Source: Pedobacter cryoconitis
GTDB taxonomy: Bacteria > Bacteroidota > Bacteroidia > Sphingobacteriales > Sphingobacteriaceae
Length of the DNA stretch: 64,000 bases
Reading direction: 5' to 3'
NCBI RefSeq assembly: GCF_014200595.1
Contig: NZ_JACHCG010000001.1
Coordinates: 2,542,001 to 2,606,000, forward strand
In this document: piece by piece, positions 54,840 through 63,398 of the stretch
Layout of the letters: the number at the start of each line of letters is the position of its first letter
Position numbering within the stretch: the stretch's first letter is position 1
The notes under the pieces: generated by a model
What the model was told of the DNA's origin: nothing
The model's database searches: none
What the model saw: the letters and a program-made list of their open reading frames with translations, nothing else
Position numbers and translations under genes: made by a program

Positions 54840-55601
54840 TTAATATTCAATTTGATTAAGATTAAATTTGTCACTGAATTCATAATCAAGTTCATTAATT
54901 ATCTTATATAATGCTGGAACGACTTTTTCAACATAATCAAAATCGAAATTGAGGTACATATTTTCTATTAAGTTTTCATTTGGAAATTGTCGGATAAAAT
55001 CTTTAGAAATTCTACTCCTATTATGAACTGCCAAATTTCTTTGTTTAACTAGGAGGTTTATTTGTTCAGATTTGTCTTTAAAAATTTCCACATTAACTTT
55101 TTCTTTAAAAAATTTTTGAATTCCTTCGATACTTTGATAAAATAGCGCTTCTATTTTTTTTTCAGCAATTGCATTAACTAAGCTTTGATAATCACTAAAT
55201 GATAAAATAAAATCCAGTTGTTCAGTTTCTTTAGATTTGAGAACTCGAGGCTCACTAGTGACGATTTCTGCTAAAATTTCTTTGAAATAATTTTCAAAAT
55301 TGTCCATTGTTCTGACATACATCATTGTGGCCAAAGTCTTTTCGTAATAATTTATTTCAAGAAATTCTTTCTCTTGTTGGGAGTCTAGTTCATATGGGAG
55401 TTCCATTTTTTCATTAAATGATTTCAATTTAGTAACTGATTTCAATAAGTCTTCATTTATTAAATTATTACTTACTTTAAAATAAAGCAGAATTCTTTCG
55501 ATATTTTCGAATTCAGCCGCGGCATTTATAAAAGATTGAGAAGATTTGTTTTTCAATTGTGTCGTTGTTGAGAAGTTAGCTGTAATTGTCCGGTTTATCA
55601 T
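54840..55601 (-). CDS. HEPN-type putative ribonuclease partner of the reverse transcriptase
   Basis: A 253-residue helical protein. The HEPN ribonuclease signature is KQRNLAVHNRSRI (R188, N189, H193, i.e. R-N-x-x-x-H), preceded by the long helices typical of RiboL-PSP/MAE-28990-like HEPN proteins. Such domains cleave RNA in many toxin and abortive-infection systems. It precedes the RT on the same strand. In AbiA the HEPN domain is fused to the RT, so this may be a split version. Confidence 0.7.
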   Translation of the reverse strand: MINRTITANFSTTTQLKNKSSQSFINAAAEFENIERILLYFKVSNNLINEDLLKSVTKLKSFNEKMELPYELDSQQEKEFLEINYYEKTLATMMYVRTMDNFENYFKEILAEIVTSEPRVLKSKETEQLDFILSFSDYQSLVNAIAEKKIEALFYQSIEGIQKFFKEKVNVEIFKDKSEQINLLVKQRNLAVHNRSRISKDFIRQFPNENLIENMYLNFDFDYVEKVVPALYKIINELDYEFSDKFNLNQIEY

Positions 55602-56173
55602 TCTTTCACCAAGATAGAAAAAATTTGAAGAACAATACGTGCATCTACCCCCCCCCTCCGAAGTAAATATTTTTAAACAATAGAAAAAAAATCAGAGTTA
55701 ACAAAAAGTCTTTCTCTATAAAAACATCAACTTTTGTAAAGGTCTTATTACTGCAAGGATCAATTGAACTTCTGCATCTTATCCTCCTATTTTCCTGTCC
55801 AAACTGTTTTGCTGCTTGTATTTTGATCTTTTGGTCAGGTTCTGATTGATGATTTTAATTATCAATATGTCCTTCAGCAAAAATTCACGTTTGACTAAGA
55901 TTTATTGTTTACAGTATTCGTGTTTTGTACCTACCGCAAGCAATTATTATATAAACATTCTTATTATCTCAGCTATAATTTTTACAGAGGATACAATCTG
56001 ACAGACAACCTTAGTCCATTCAACAATCACCCCTTTTCGTTTAGTACATTTTTTATAGATTGATATACTATGTTTAAATTTATCAGATATGGTATTTTTG
56101 GATTTCATACATCAAGTGTTATTACTTGATGTAAAATTGGTACAAAGAAAAAAGTGTAATCGGTTATAATCGG
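55602..56173. other. Intergenic, 572 bp, promoter side of the HEPN-RT unit
   Basis: No ORF is convincing. It holds a run of nine C (near 55650), a perfect hairpin ACATCAAGT/ACTTGATGT (56109-56132) and two tandem copies of TAATCGGTTA (56157-56176) at the 3' end of the 504-residue gene. Since several defence RTs use a nearby non-coding RNA, a transcript here is possible but not shown. Confidence 0.5.
56109..56132. terminator. Hairpin after the 504-residue gene
   Basis: A 9-bp perfect stem with a 6-base loop, 42 bp past the stop of the leftward gene. T-run weak; a terminator role is plausible. Confidence 0.45.
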
Positions 56174-57688
56174 TTACAAATTTAAATTCTCTTTTTCTAC
56201 AGCTTCCCTCAAAATCAGTAAATCTACCCCAACTTTACTTTTCGCTACTTCATTATTTTCGAACCAATTAAGAATACTTTCAAAAAGCTTGATCTTGTTA
56301 TCGTTTTTTTTCTTTGTGTTTTCAGTGCCAATACGATTCGATTTACTTCTGTAATAAGAGTAAAGATTAAATAAAGCATCACCCGAAGCATGGTCATACT
56401 CTTTAACAATCGCTTTCGCGCTCTCTCTTGTTACAGTTCGGTCGGTATAGTGACAAATTAAAGCGACTTGTCTAATAGTGGGTTGCATCGCATTTACTTC
56501 TTCGACCTTCAGAATATCGGTTACAAATTTTATTGAGCTTGAACTGTTATACTTTGCTGACTTGTGTTGTGTTAAGAATTCTAAAAAAATCTCTTTTGTG
56601 AGCATTTTTTCATATTGCTCTTCATTTCGATACTCCCAATCTTTGTGGGTTTGCAACCATACATTAAACTCATAATTATAAAAACTTTGTGCGATTAAAT
56701 ACTCCTTACTATTGTTATAACTTCTCACAATCCCATCGTTTACCAAACTGGTAAAAAGATCTGAAAAATTATAAAACATTTTTTGTTTAGGCTCGTCATC
56801 TCCCATTGCAGTCAGTATTTCGTTAACATCAATTCCATGATTAATAGCGGTGGTAAAAGCAATTCCATACTTTTCAAATCTATTACGCATTGTTTGATCC
56901 GCTTTGCAATACTGTTTTTCAGGCGTATCTCCCTCAAAATTCAGAAACTCTTTTTGCACCAACTTTAATGTTCTGTCAAAATCTTCATCGAAATTATTCA
57001 CTGGGTAGCCGCCAAACCATTTTAGGATAAAGCCATATAATGTATGTTTAATACGGTCAGACAATTGAAGATTTTTTAGATGTTGTATAACTCTTTCACC
57101 GTTATTGTAGTTTAGCTTAACAAAGCTATACTGCTTATCTAAAAGATTTAGGAATTGAAGCGGTGTAAATGCCCCCTTTCCATGCTCGCTTACAAAAAAA
57201 GAGATCGTATCGTTAACTAGATTTTGATTTGGAATAATCTTTTCGTCGTTGTAGTGCTCCAACGAATAATCAGACGATATGTCTTTTAAATTTTTCTCGA
57301 TAAAATGGTCGTCGTCGTTGTCTACGATTAACACCGCTTCGTTTCGTAACATTTTAATGAGGCTCTTTAGGTCGAACATTCCTTTTCTCCACTCACGTTT
57401 AGTATGTTCACGGTCGTTCGTAATGATCTTGATTCCACCGATTTTTGTATCAAAGTCAATATCATTCCAAGCTTTAATGTGTCGTTCACAACCAGGAAAC
57501 TTGATATTTATAAAAGCTGCTACCTCTTTTAAAATGTCGTCAAGCTTTGAATAAGTATCAAAAAGTAACGATTTATCCTCATCTGTCAGTTGATATCCCA
57601 CATCCGCTGCTCGAAGATGAAGTATTTCTGGTAAATCTTCAGTTCTTTGTTGTAAACTGTCAAGAATTTTTATGTCTCTATTTATCAT
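56174..57688 (-). CDS. Unrecognised 504-residue protein in the defence island
   Basis: A 504-residue, mostly helical, charged, soluble protein with no recognised domain. The N-terminal third contains alternating acidic and hydrophobic segments (VLIVDNDDDHFIEKNLKDI). A C-terminal module (PTIRQVALICHYTDRTVTRESAKAIVKEY) with conserved-looking HASGDALFNLYSYYRSKSNR recalls a tail seen in Bacteroidota mobile-element proteins. It is divergent from the CBASS operon with 245 bp between. It may be a separate defence gene or a partner; unknown. Confidence 0.6.
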   Translation of the reverse strand: MINRDIKILDSLQQRTEDLPEILHLRAADVGYQLTDEDKSLLFDTYSKLDDILKEVAAFINIKFPGCERHIKAWNDIDFDTKIGGIKIITNDREHTKREWRKGMFDLKSLIKMLRNEAVLIVDNDDDHFIEKNLKDISSDYSLEHYNDEKIIPNQNLVNDTISFFVSEHGKGAFTPLQFLNLLDKQYSFVKLNYNNGERVIQHLKNLQLSDRIKHTLYGFILKWFGGYPVNNFDEDFDRTLKLVQKEFLNFEGDTPEKQYCKADQTMRNRFEKYGIAFTTAINHGIDVNEILTAMGDDEPKQKMFYNFSDLFTSLVNDGIVRSYNNSKEYLIAQSFYNYEFNVWLQTHKDWEYRNEEQYEKMLTKEIFLEFLTQHKSAKYNSSSSIKFVTDILKVEEVNAMQPTIRQVALICHYTDRTVTRESAKAIVKEYDHASGDALFNLYSYYRSKSNRIGTENTKKKNDNKIKLFESILNWFENNEVAKSKVGVDLLILREAVEKENLNL

Positions 57689-57933
57689 AGCGCCAGCAAT
57701 CTTAAGGTTTGATGGATGAAATCTTTTTTCTTTACCAACTATTTCGAGAACGATAGAGGGTATTAAAACATAAACTTACTAAATGAAAATAAACCGAGTA
57801 ATAATTGAATTAAAATATATGGTAACTGACTAAAAGGCAGATGAATTAAAGAATACCTGTCAATTAGCAATATATTGTTATATGGTCTAAATTTTGACAT
57901 ACTCATGATTAACCAAATCAACCAATTATTACA

Positions 57934-58821
57934 ATGGCTAAATTCAGTGAAGAGACATTTAATAGCTGGCGCATGCCACCAAGTGCCAGCGAACAAGACA
58001 AACTGGATAATTCTCTCAGACTTGTTAGAGAGGCCCTTAGAGAAGATCCTGTACTATCTAAAAAGAGTATTGAAGTATTTGCCCAAGGTTCCTATGCAAA
58101 TGATACAAATGTTAGATTGAACAGTGATATTGATGTAAATGTCCGTTTAAACGATGCAATTTTTACGAGAGTACCAGATGGCGAAACTTCAGAAGATTAT
58201 GGATACACAGACAGTACGTATACATTTGCGACCTTTAAGGCTCAGGTTCAAAACGCGCTAATTCAAAAATTTGGCATAGGAAATATAACCCGGAATGATA
58301 AGTGTATAACTGTGAAAGAGTCTCCAACACGTGTTGTAACCGATGTGGTTCCCACATTTAAATATAATAGACATGACAGCAAGACGTCATTAAGTGTTGG
58401 TGCAAGATTTATATCAGATAAAGGCAATGCTATTATTTGTTATCCTTTGCAGCATATTGAAAACGGTAAAACGAAAAATGCACGAACACAAAAACGCTTT
58501 AAGCGAGTTACGCGTCTTTATCGCCGAATAAGGTATAAGATGATTGACGACAAGGTTGCTGTAAGCGATAATATTACTTCGTTCCTGTTGGAATGTCTTG
58601 TTTGGAATGTACCAGATCATATTTTCAACAATTATGATACATGGACAGAAAGGCTTCGCCAGTCAATTATTTATTTGTATCAAAATACCGGAGAGGATAG
58701 TAAATGTAATACATGGGGTGAAGTATCAGAATTACTTTATCTTTTTCGCGATAGTCGCAAGTGGAGCAGAGTTGACGTGAACAACTATCTGGTACAAATG
58801 TGGAACTACCTTGGCTTTTAA
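57934..58821 (+). CDS. CD-NTase (cGAS/DncV-like nucleotidyltransferase), CBASS
   Basis: A 295-residue CD-NTase. Active-site motif FAQGSYANDTNVRLNSDIDVNV gives G52-S53 and the metal aspartates D65 and D67; the third is D137 in VVTDVVPTF. The C-terminal half is the helical OAS-like lobe (RVTRLYRRIRYKM, NITSFLLECLVWNVP). On phage infection such enzymes make cyclic oligonucleotides that switch on an effector. It starts a three-gene operon with a Cap15-like effector 17 bp downstream. No Cap2/Cap3 or HORMA/TRIP13 genes follow, as in type I systems. Confidence 0.9.
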   Translation: MAKFSEETFNSWRMPPSASEQDKLDNSLRLVREALREDPVLSKKSIEVFAQGSYANDTNVRLNSDIDVNVRLNDAIFTRVPDGETSEDYGYTDSTYTFATFKAQVQNALIQKFGIGNITRNDKCITVKESPTRVVTDVVPTFKYNRHDSKTSLSVGARFISDKGNAIICYPLQHIENGKTKNARTQKRFKRVTRLYRRIRYKMIDDKVAVSDNITSFLLECLVWNVPDHIFNNYDTWTERLRQSIIYLYQNTGEDSKCNTWGEVSELLYLFRDSRKWSRVDVNNYLVQMWNYLGF

Positions 58822-58838
58822 AACTCTTCCTAAGCTAT

Positions 58839-59483
58839 ATGAATTTTAAATATTATAAAACTAATGCTCTCCTGGTACTGGTAGCTATATTAATTATTAT
58901 TGCCAATATTTTGATAAAGGTCTTTGGTCCTTATGCAAATAATCTTACTACAGGAAGGTTTAAAGAAGAAATTGAAACGATATCAGACTACCTCGGTGTA
59001 TTCGGAGTATTAGGAATTGTAGGGGTATTTTTGTGGCTCATCGATAACTATTTATGGAAGACATGGGCATTCAATTGGCTGGTTGATTTACCAAATATCA
59101 GCGGACGATATACTGGCTTATTACAATCAGACTACAACGGTAATTTTCAAATGCACATTGTGCTGGAGATATGTCAAACCGCCTCGGGGGTTAAAATAAA
59201 TGGATATTTCGCAAACCATGGGACTACGATCCAAACTTCAACATCTTACAGCTATTCAGAACTCATTGCCAAAGGTCAGGATGGATTCTTTACCTTGTCC
59301 TATCAGTTTGCTAACGCACCAAACCTCACAAGCACTCAGATTTACCAGCACGGGGGAACAGTTTCGTTAAAATATTTTCCAGACATCAAAGTGCTAACAG
59401 GTGAGTATTACAACATTAGAAAAAACCTTGGATCAATTGATGTTTCTTTTGTTGACGAAAAACTATTGGGGCGTTTTCAATAA
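58839..59483 (+). CDS. cap15: Cap15-like two-TM, beta-barrel CBASS effector
   Basis: About 214 residues from the ATG at 58839 (a GTG at 58800 inside the CD-NTase gene is also open). Two membrane segments (about 7-28 and 44-66) are followed by WLVDLPNISGRYTGLLQSDYNG and a run of alternating strands to the end. This is the 2TM plus cyclic-nucleotide-binding beta-barrel layout of Cap15. On binding the CD-NTase product, Cap15 proteins are known to oligomerise and disrupt the inner membrane. The stop overlaps the next start (TAATG). Confidence 0.85.
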   Translation: MNFKYYKTNALLVLVAILIIIANILIKVFGPYANNLTTGRFKEEIETISDYLGVFGVLGIVGVFLWLIDNYLWKTWAFNWLVDLPNISGRYTGLLQSDYNGNFQMHIVLEICQTASGVKINGYFANHGTTIQTSTSYSYSELIAKGQDGFFTLSYQFANAPNLTSTQIYQHGGTVSLKYFPDIKVLTGEYYNIRKNLGSIDVSFVDEKLLGRFQ

Positions 59484-61261
59484 TGAGCTATCCAAATATT
59501 TTAAAATACTATATGTGGGGTTATCAACCACACTTTCGCATAAATTGCCAAACACAGGCTGAATCTTTGTTCGACCTACTTGACCGTGGGCTTGAACCAA
59601 AGGTTTCATTGATTGGTTTTTTGCAATCTAATAGGACCGATCGGCATTCTATATGCGTTGATCCAGAAAGTTTAGAAGAAATAATCCCTAATTTAAATGA
59701 TCTAAATTCAAAAGCGAAAGAGATATTGACAAATCACTTTGATAAGAACACGTTTTATACAGGGCCAGGGGTTCAAGAAAAAAAGGATAAGCAGTTGCTT
59801 GCTGAAGTCAATCGGCTCGCGCTTGAAGAAATTCTTAATAACTTAAATACAGCAAATCAATCTATCAGCTTTGTTTCAAACGTACTTACCATTTCAGATT
59901 ACCAGTTTTATGTTATTTTAGAACTAAACAGGTTTGTTTATGAATCTCACATCCATTTGAAGAAAAGAGACTCAGAACAACGCTTTAAGCTTCGTCTATC
60001 CCTTATCGAGTGCGCCGTAGAATGTTATTTGCATGAAATAAAGAAGAATTTTAAGGAGACAAGAGATGATGAGTTTTTTGATCTTGAAATACCTAGGTCA
60101 GACGAGTTACTGCGCGATGCAGCAACTAACTTTATTTATACTATTTCGTGGGCTGGCAGGAATGGAATGGGTTTGCACGGATTGGTAGAAACCTGTAATA
60201 AAATATCGCAGGCTAAATACGAAAGTGAGGAAGTAAATGGGACTATCTTAGTCGCAAAAGAAGGTCATAGCGATATTGATCTGCTTGTTCAAATAAAAGA
60301 GCCCTTTTCAATACGAGATCATAGAAAGACTAGGAAACTTCTTGAGCAAGCTAATGGGAATTTACACGTAATAACCAATGCCTTTAAAGTTTTAGGATTA
60401 GGTGAATTAAAACCCACATACGACCCCTCTACCGAATCTGTGTTTATTATAAAGTTTACTGGCCTGCACTGCTGGGATGTTATGCACTGCGATCACATAC
60501 TTATGCAGATGCGTTATGGTATTCCCCAGTTCGCACAAGAAAGTATCGATAAAAATAAATTTGCCGTTGATGCCCGAAGAATATTTAGCGGCATAAAGAC
60601 TGAACAAGTAGAAAACCTGTTTCAACTTTCTATTGCGATAACGAAAGTCAATAAGGGTGCAATGTTAATTATTTCAAGGGATGCTGCAAATGAAGCAATG
60701 CGCCTGAAAAACCGCGCTATAGTATTAAATCCATTTAAATTAAAGGAGGAGCTTTTGCTTCCGTTGGCCTCAATCGACGGTGGTATTTTAATCGATGAAA
60801 GTGGATTATGCTATGCCAATGGCCTTATATTAGATGGCATCGTTGGACATAGAGGAGATTCCTCACGAGGCTCGCGTTATAATTCAGCTATTACTTATCA
60901 AGAATTTTTCGAGCTTAAAAAAGCAACTATGATAGTAGTAGTTTCCGAGGATGGAATGGTTGACCTAATTCCAGGTTTAATGCCACAAATTGAGCACTCC
61001 GATATTATTACAGTAATTGAAATTTTAGAAGAGATAAAGAATAATGGTTATTCTGAGTCTTATTCGTTTGATGAAGCAATGCATTGGTTACAAAACCATA
61101 ACTTCTACCTGACACCTGAGGAGTGCAAACGAATAAATGAACTTAACGATTCTATAAGTGAGAAATTCAAAGGTGATTCAGTAAGAATTATTTATGAACA
61201 TTTTTCACCGCATACTGATATGAACAATTCATACTATTTTGAAAATAAGACGGACGATTAA
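59483..61261 (+). CDS. DisA/DAC-like diadenylate cyclase-domain protein, third gene of the CBASS operon
   Basis: A 592-residue protein. The C-terminal third (about 400-510) follows the DAC (DisA_N) fold: PLASIDGGILIDESGLCY (DGG at 432-434 where DisA has DGA), HRGDSSRGSRYNSAITY (R465-Y-N where DisA has the RHR motif), and MIVVVSEDGMVDLIPG. The first 400 residues look like a large helical sensor domain of the kind seen in front of atypical DAC domains. Start and stop codons overlap with the effector gene, so it is translated with it. It may make c-di-AMP, make another nucleotide, or only bind one. Confidence 0.72.
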   Translation: MSYPNILKYYMWGYQPHFRINCQTQAESLFDLLDRGLEPKVSLIGFLQSNRTDRHSICVDPESLEEIIPNLNDLNSKAKEILTNHFDKNTFYTGPGVQEKKDKQLLAEVNRLALEEILNNLNTANQSISFVSNVLTISDYQFYVILELNRFVYESHIHLKKRDSEQRFKLRLSLIECAVECYLHEIKKNFKETRDDEFFDLEIPRSDELLRDAATNFIYTISWAGRNGMGLHGLVETCNKISQAKYESEEVNGTILVAKEGHSDIDLLVQIKEPFSIRDHRKTRKLLEQANGNLHVITNAFKVLGLGELKPTYDPSTESVFIIKFTGLHCWDVMHCDHILMQMRYGIPQFAQESIDKNKFAVDARRIFSGIKTEQVENLFQLSIAITKVNKGAMLIISRDAANEAMRLKNRAIVLNPFKLKEELLLPLASIDGGILIDESGLCYANGLILDGIVGHRGDSSRGSRYNSAITYQEFFELKKATMIVVVSEDGMVDLIPGLMPQIEHSDIITVIEILEEIKNNGYSESYSFDEAMHWLQNHNFYLTPEECKRINELNDSISEKFKGDSVRIIYEHFSPHTDMNNSYYFENKTDD

Positions 61262-61339
61262 GAAAATTTCATTGCTACTTTTAGTTTAAAAATCGTATAT
61301 TTAAGTATAGCATTTGCAGCTAAAAACTATTAAAAAAAA

Positions 61340-61435
61340 GGTGCGTTATTCGGGGAGTCGAATTTCAAAACCACCCACATACTGTTTAAACCCTGATATT
61401 TGAACTAGGTTCGAATCCCAGCGGGATCACGAAAG
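61340..61435 (+). repeat. Element right end, copy 1
   Basis: About 96 bp ending in the att core and GAAAG, closely similar (roughly 80 percent by eye) to 63300-63396. Shared words include GAGTCGAATTT and TGATATTTGAA. Probable integrase arm sites plus core. Confidence 0.85.
61408..61430 (+). repeat. Attachment core, copy 2
   Basis: Exact copy of the 23-bp tRNA-Lys 3' core. Right end of the large element and left end of the small one. Confidence 0.92.
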
Positions 61436-61459
61436 CCTCAATGCAAATTGAGGCTTTTT
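61432..61459 (+). terminator. Terminator after att copy 2
   Basis: AAAGCCTCAAT and ATTGAGGCTTT form an 11-bp stem with a GCAA loop and T-run. Confidence 0.88.
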
Positions 61460-61492
61460 GTGTTGAAAGCTATATATAGCTAAACAGATTAT

Positions 61493-62485
61493 TCAAGAAT
61501 GGATTTCAACGTTAAGGCCAGGATATATGCTTTGCGCATTGGTATAATAAAGCTGATAAAGTACCTCCTCTGGTAGATGAATCCCCTTAAATGTACCATT
61601 TACCTCTATGGATTCACATTGTTTATTTGTTGTGAAATACTTCCAGTCATTAATTAGAGAGCTTGTCAGTTTCTCAGGATTGTTATAGGCGTCCGTTCCA
61701 TACATAATGCGATCAGCATATTTAATAAAAAAATCACGCACTCCCTCATAATCGTTAACGGACTGCATCTGCAAATGTCCTAAACGCGAAGATAAATCAA
61801 CGTAAAAGTTAGAATATCGATCAAAACGTTTGGCAAGCTCTTCATAACTCCATTCTAAACTTCCCAGATGAGCACCAATCAATGTCAGGTCTGGATATTT
61901 GTCCATTAAATAGTCTCTCGCCTCTATCTGACGTTTATATGCGGGAATCTCAGGATGTAAATAAGCATGAAATTCTGGATTTTTGGTATAATAAACCTTG
62001 TTTCGCTCAGAGGTCATTTCTTGAATGGGCAACCAGCAATTCTTTGGTTCTCCTAAATGGGTGAGTACAGGAATCTTATTTTCACTTAAATAGACAAAGA
62101 GTGGATCAAAAAATGGGTCGTCAATCATTAAAAATGAACTATCAGATGGTTTTAAGATCTCCATACCAATATTTTTCCAGATTTTGACACCAACTGCTCC
62201 TTGATCAACCGATTTTTTTAAACGGTCGAATACACTTCTATGCCAATTGGGATTCTCCCAACCTTGCATTTCAAAGCTGGCAATGTAGGCGAAGTGTTCA
62301 GGAGCTTTTTTAACATAAGCTAAAGCTACATTTTCTTGGACTTCCATACGGGGGAAAACGCTTGCATCTGTATTGATATTGATGTATTTTACATGATAGT
62401 CTTTCGCTATTTTCTCATACACAGGATTATAAAAGGTCGAGTGAAAATGGGCATCTATTTTTGGAAAATGTTCAAGTTCAAGCAT
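61493..62485 (-). CDS. Amidohydrolase-family protein (TIM barrel)
   Basis: A 330-residue amidohydrolase-2 type protein. Metal motifs: FPKIDAHFHSTF (HxH near residue 13), VLTHLGEPKNCW, LIGAHLGSLEWSY and IMYGTDAYNNP (final Asp). It likely hydrolyses or decarboxylates a small carbon-nitrogen or carboxylic substrate. Its start overlaps the stop of the GNAT gene by 8 bp, so the two form one operon. Confidence 0.8.
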   Translation of the reverse strand: MLELEHFPKIDAHFHSTFYNPVYEKIAKDYHVKYININTDASVFPRMEVQENVALAYVKKAPEHFAYIASFEMQGWENPNWHRSVFDRLKKSVDQGAVGVKIWKNIGMEILKPSDSSFLMIDDPFFDPLFVYLSENKIPVLTHLGEPKNCWLPIQEMTSERNKVYYTKNPEFHAYLHPEIPAYKRQIEARDYLMDKYPDLTLIGAHLGSLEWSYEELAKRFDRYSNFYVDLSSRLGHLQMQSVNDYEGVRDFFIKYADRIMYGTDAYNNPEKLTSSLINDWKYFTTNKQCESIEVNGTFKGIHLPEEVLYQLYYTNAQSIYPGLNVEIHS

Positions 62486-62930
62486 GACAATCGTTAATTA
62501 AAGTCATCCTATAAACATTGGTTTCCTTAGGCTGAAAACCGATTTTTTTATATAAATTATTGGCTGCAACTCTAGCGGGAGAAGATGTTAAAGTTAAAAT
62601 ATCCACTTGGCGCTGCCGGGCGAACTGGATCGCAAATGCGATCAAATTTTCACCAATACCTTGTCCCCTAAATGTTTCATCAACGACGACATCTTCAATC
62701 CAGGCTTTCTTGCCGGTTGGCGACTGATAAATTCCTACAGTTAACATACCCATATATACATCATAGGTATTAGCAGCAAAAAAAAGATAACTGTTCTCAG
62801 ATGATATTATTTCCTTCAACTGATGATCAGAGATACCCCTGTCGTTACTTTGTAATAACTTTAGGAAATGCCCAATGGTGTTTTTTATTTCAGGAGTATA
62901 GTTCGTAATTTCTTTAATCTGTATATCCAT
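62478..62930 (-). CDS. GNAT N-acetyltransferase
   Basis: A 150-residue acetyltransferase with the acetyl-CoA motif DVVVDETFRGQGIGENLIAFAIQFA and ARVAANNLYKKIGFQPKETNVY. Acceptor unknown. It is the first gene of a two-gene unit with the amidohydrolase, which could deacylate or process a related compound. Confidence 0.85.
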   Translation of the reverse strand: MDIQIKEITNYTPEIKNTIGHFLKLLQSNDRGISDHQLKEIISSENSYLFFAANTYDVYMGMLTVGIYQSPTGKKAWIEDVVVDETFRGQGIGENLIAFAIQFARQRQVDILTLTSSPARVAANNLYKKIGFQPKETNVYRMTLINDCHA

Positions 62931-63299
62931 ATCAAGTCTAATAGTTTTTCGTTTCCAAATTGGTTTGATATTATAACAACTGGATTCAGCTAGAACAAAC
63001 CCTTAGTTAAAATACAAAGATTGAACATACAAAATAAACAACGGTAATTGTTGCGCAAACGTTTGACCAATCTCAGATTTTCAACACCACCTTCGCTTCT
63101 TTGGACCAGACTGGATTACAAATTGATAGCAAGCCATAGATTCCACATAGGTAGAACTATAGGTTGTTGAAAAAGCTGCTAAAAATCTCTTGTTTTTCAG
63201 GGTGATTAATGGAGATGGGACCTGCACTTTTTTACTAAATGATAAATTTTTTTCACATTTACGATTATTGCAATTGCAGTCAAAACGTACAAAATAAAT

Positions 63300-63396
63300 G
63301 GTGAGCGATTCGGTGAGTCGAATTTAAAAACCCTACCAAATACTATTTAAACGTTGATATTTGAATCTAGTTCGAATCCCAGCGGGATCACGAAAG
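63300..63396 (+). repeat. Element right end, copy 2
   Basis: About 97 bp matching 61340-61435, ending in the att core and GAAAG. See that entry for shared words. Confidence 0.85.
63370..63391 (+). repeat. Attachment core, copy 3
   Basis: 22 of the 23 bp of the tRNA-Lys core. It marks the distal junction between the tandem insertions and the host chromosome. Confidence 0.9.
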
Positions 63397-63398
63397 AA

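Larger units (their letters stand above)
42743..61407 (+). mobile_element. Integrative mobilizable element in tRNA-Lys, with defence island
   Basis: The 18.7 kb between two identical 23-bp att cores holds a tyrosine integrase next to the tRNA, HTH/excisionase-like genes, a MobC-relaxase pair with a candidate oriT, many unknown genes, and defence cargo at the far end. No coupling protein, VirB4 or other T4SS gene is present, so it would depend on a helper element for transfer. The tRNA is intact on the left, as usual for 3'-end integration. Confidence 0.88.
61431..63369. mobile_element. Small integrase-less island (tandem tRNA-Lys insertion)
   Basis: About 1.9 kb between the second and third att cores, holding only a GNAT-amidohydrolase pair. 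Its right end resembles the right end of the large element. It lacks any integrase or mobilization gene. It may be a deleted relic or a passenger cassette mobilised in trans. Confidence 0.7.

Noticed and set aside
58800..58838. GTG start for the Cap15-like gene inside the CD-NTase gene
   Set aside because: The ATG at 58839 places the first membrane segment close to the N-terminus as in Cap15; the extra 13 residues are not needed.
42743..61407. Full conjugative element (ICE)
   Set aside because: No TraG/VirD4 coupling protein, VirB4 or other Tra genes are present, so it is called mobilizable only.
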